Origin: Polyangiaceae bacterium
Lineage (GTDB): Bacteria; Myxococcota_A; Polyangia; Polyangiales; Polyangiaceae
Direction of reading: 5' to 3'
Length of the DNA: 64,000 nt
NCBI GenBank assembly: GCA_020633235.1
Contig: JACKEA010000006.1
Span: 1-64,000, forward strand
Shown here: piece by piece, positions 62,287 to 64,000 of the stretch
Numbering within the stretch: the stretch's first letter is position 1
Layout of the letters: each line of letters begins with the position of its first letter
Notes under the pieces: model-generated
The model's input: the letters and a program-made list of their open reading frames with translations, nothing else
Database searches by the model: none
Told to the model about the DNA's origin: nothing
Position numbers and translations under genes: made by a program

Positions 62287-63455
62287 CTAGTTCGCCGCCA
62301 AAGATGCGCTGAAGGCCGCGGTGGACAACGGATACGTCGCTTGCGTGAGCGGCACGACGAAGCCATCGTCGAAGCGATTGAAGAACACTGCGAACGCGAG
62401 CCCAAGGTTCTTGGACTGCTGGCGCACGTCCTTGAAGAAGTACTTCGCCATGTCGGCGTCGCTGTGTTGCGCGCCGAACTCGGAGAAGCCAATGGGCTCG
62501 CCCTTGTACCAGGACTGGGACTTGAGCCAGCTCACCCTGCCGGAGCCCATTTGCTCGAACGTCTCCGTGGCGGGATGGCTCGAGCCGGAGTACGGGTCGA
62601 TGGTGTACATGTCCGGCGTGGGGGAAAGCTGTGAGCCCACGGCGGCGATGTCCGTCACGTCGAAACCGCCGTACCAGTACACGGTGATGATCTTGGGCGC
62701 CTTGCTCTCGGTGAGCGCGATGAAGTTGGAAAGCGCCTTGGCGTAGGTCGCGGGTGCCGTCGCTCCGCCCGTCAGGATGCCCTGGTTGACCTTCACTTCC
62801 CACTCGTGCTCGAAGGTGGCGTACACGTCGACGTTCTTGCTGGCCGCGTAGTCGCTCACGGCCTTCAGGGCATTCACGTAGTCGTTGATCCAGGTCCAGC
62901 CCGGACCGGACTTGGCGGCGATGTCCACCAGGTAGGTGGTGTTCTTGGACGTGATGGTGATGAGCGGGCGGATGCCCTTGTCGACCCGCGCCTTTTCCCC
63001 GTTCACGTTGAAGCTCGCCTGGTTCGGCTGGTAGTAGGTGGAGGCGATGTCGGGGTACTTCCCGAAGGTCGTCTTGGTGTCGTCGTCGGTGTTGGGGCCC
63101 CCGTTGTAGACGCCAAGGAGTGGGAGCGGATTGCTCCCGCCCGTGCCGCCGCTACCAGCGGCGCCGCCCGTGCCGCCGCTACCAGCGGCGCCGCCCGTGC
63201 TGCTGCCCGCCATGCCGCCGCGCTGCCCGCGCTGCCGCCGGTGCCGCCGCCGGCCATGCCGCCGCTGCCAGCGCTGCCGCCGGTGCTGCTGCCGGCCGTG
63301 CCGCCGCTGCCCGCGCTGCCGCCGGCCGTGCCGCCGCTGCCGCCGCTGCTTGCGCCGGCCGCGCCGCCCGCCGCAGGGTTGCTCGCGGACTGGTCGTCGC
63401 TGCAGCCACCCAAGATCGTACCCGCCAACACAATGATCGCCCAGCTCGCCCGCAT
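62287..63455 (-). pseudogene. Glycoside-hydrolase-like lipoprotein, frameshifted in the linker
   Basis: The signal MRASWAIIVLAGTILGGC (lipobox LGGC) and first half of the Gly/Ser linker (AAGGAAGASSGGSGGTAGGS) are in one frame; the rest of the linker and the enzyme domain (from ~63213) are in another. A one-base indel in the Gly repeats near 63213-63230 explains this. The enzyme part is a (beta/alpha)8-like domain with DVYATFEHEWEVKVNQG, IITVYWYGGFDVTDI and EPIGFSEFGAQHS, where two Glu residues could be the acid/base and nucleophile (GH5/GH26-like). Without the shift it would be a secreted glycosidase. Slippage in the repeat could be reversible (inference). Confidence 0.75.
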
Positions 63456-63525
63456 GCCCACGAGCGTTGTCGATCTCCGAGCCGCGCGCCAGCCCTCCCG
63501 CGTGCGAAATAATCGGATGTAATGC

Positions 63526-64000
63526 TCAGCTCTTGCCGGCGCTCTGCACGCGCTTGGCGAGATCCAGCAGGTCCGCGCCACGCAAGGCGCCCTCGATCAG
63601 CTCCGGCAGGCGCGTCGGGGTGCAGCCGAAGCACGGCACGCCCAGCGCGGACAGACGGCGCGCGAGGTGGTCGTCGTAGCTGGGCACGCCGCTGTCCGAC
63701 AGGGCCAAGAGGCAAATGGCGCGCACACCGGAGGCGACCATCTCTTCCATGCGGCGCACCAGCTCCGCCTGATTGCCGCCTTCGTACAAGTCCGTGATCA
63801 GGATGAACAACGTTTGCGAAGGCTCTTGGATGAACTGCTGACAGTAGGCGACGGACTTGTTGATGTCGGTGCCGCCGCCCAGCTGCACGCCGAAGATCAT
63901 GTCGACGGGGTCGTCACCGCACTTCTCCGTGAGGTCCACGACTTCCGTGTCGAAGGCCACCACGCGGGTATCGAGGGCCGGGAGGGAAGCGAAGATGGCG
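63526..64000 (-). CDS. VWA-domain protein, 3' part, runs off the window
   Basis: At least 157 residues in frame; coding continues upstream beyond base 64000 (reading AIFASLPALDTRVVAFDTEV). VWA/CoxE-like features: FGVQLGGGTDINKSVAY with the MIDAS Thr-like residue, LFILITDLYEGGN with the MIDAS Asp, and a final RLPELIEGALRGADL. The first MIDAS element (DxSxS) must lie in the missing part. Such proteins commonly partner a MoxR-type ATPase, which is not visible here. Cytoplasmic. Partial only because of the window edge. Confidence 0.85.
   Translation of the reverse strand, partial: AIFASLPALDTRVVAFDTEVVDLTEKCGDDPVDMIFGVQLGGGTDINKSVAYCQQFIQEPSQTLFILITDLYEGGNQAELVRRMEEMVASGVRAICLLALSDSGVPSYDDHLARRLSALGVPCFGCTPTRLPELIEGALRGADLLDLAKRVQSAGKS

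Noticed and set aside
1..64000. tRNA and rRNA genes
   Set aside because: No cloverleaf-like or rRNA-like conserved sequence was recognised on either strand; a covariance-model scan would be decisive.

Overview
The window is GC-rich, densely coding bacterial DNA. It suggests a myxobacterium of the Polyangia/Sorangium type (Myxococcota). The signs are: about twenty predicted lipoproteins, many with long Gly/Ser/Thr (GGTGG, GSGG) linkers after the lipobox; two proteins ending in MYXO-CTERM-like tails (GCSCRT or GCGCRT, hydrophobic helix, Arg cluster); two membrane Ser/Thr kinases; an FHA-type sigma-54 activator; and abundant interspersed and tandem repeats. No rRNA or tRNA genes and no CRISPR array were seen. 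The species call is inference.

Layout. 0.3-6.9 kb: two paralogous three-gene operons of beta-propeller and Cys-rich secreted proteins point away from each other (904-3950 minus, 4505-6878 plus). The minus copy is frameshifted. The plus copy lies between two direct copies of the 3' end of a helicase gene. 6.9-18.3 kb: a defence-like island. It holds a 1423-residue HIT-PLD-SF2 helicase-S24-DUF3427 fusion, an AbiEi/AbiEii type IV toxin-antitoxin pair, a TcmP methyltransferase-like protein overlapping its three-Cys-motif (Gp37/DUF5131) partner, and a convergent PD-(D/E)XK-like protein. 18.4-22.3 kb: a convergent FHA-sigma-54 activator and Ser/Thr kinase, then an EcsC-like protein. 22.3-35.3 kb: secreted lipoproteins, an AAA/DUF4143 ATPase, a MYXO-CTERM protein, a trypsin-like protease, a ferritin-like protein and a GAF histidine kinase with a degenerate ATP-binding site. 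35.4-40.3 kb: a SUKH-like gene whose start runs into tandem repeats, and a tandemly duplicated HNH endonuclease gene whose second copy carries a short insertion. 40.3-51.3 kb: an acyl-CoA thioesterase/BAAT-like lipoprotein, an enoyl-CoA hydratase and secreted proteins, including an EEP-type nuclease and an M15 peptidase. A 62-bp tandem repeat separates the last two and contains a truncated IS200-type transposase. 51.4-53.3 kb: a non-coding minisatellite about 1.8 kb long. 53.3-64 kb: a membrane Ser/Thr kinase, a nucleotidyltransferase, extracellular carbohydrate-active and beta-propeller lipoproteins, and the 3' part of a VWA-domain gene that leaves the window.

How it fits together. Two themes dominate: a large surface or secreted proteome of lipoproteins on flexible linkers, typical of predatory or saprophytic myxobacteria, and genome plasticity. 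Plasticity shows as a short intergenic repeat family (consensus near ATGTTGGTCCGSCGCG) in at least 17 places, direct repeats flanking gene cassettes, tandem duplications, and frameshifts in four genes. The best candidates for an under-described system are the helicase fusion with its embedded LexA-like protease, and the TcmP/three-Cys-motif/nuclease-like trio beside it.
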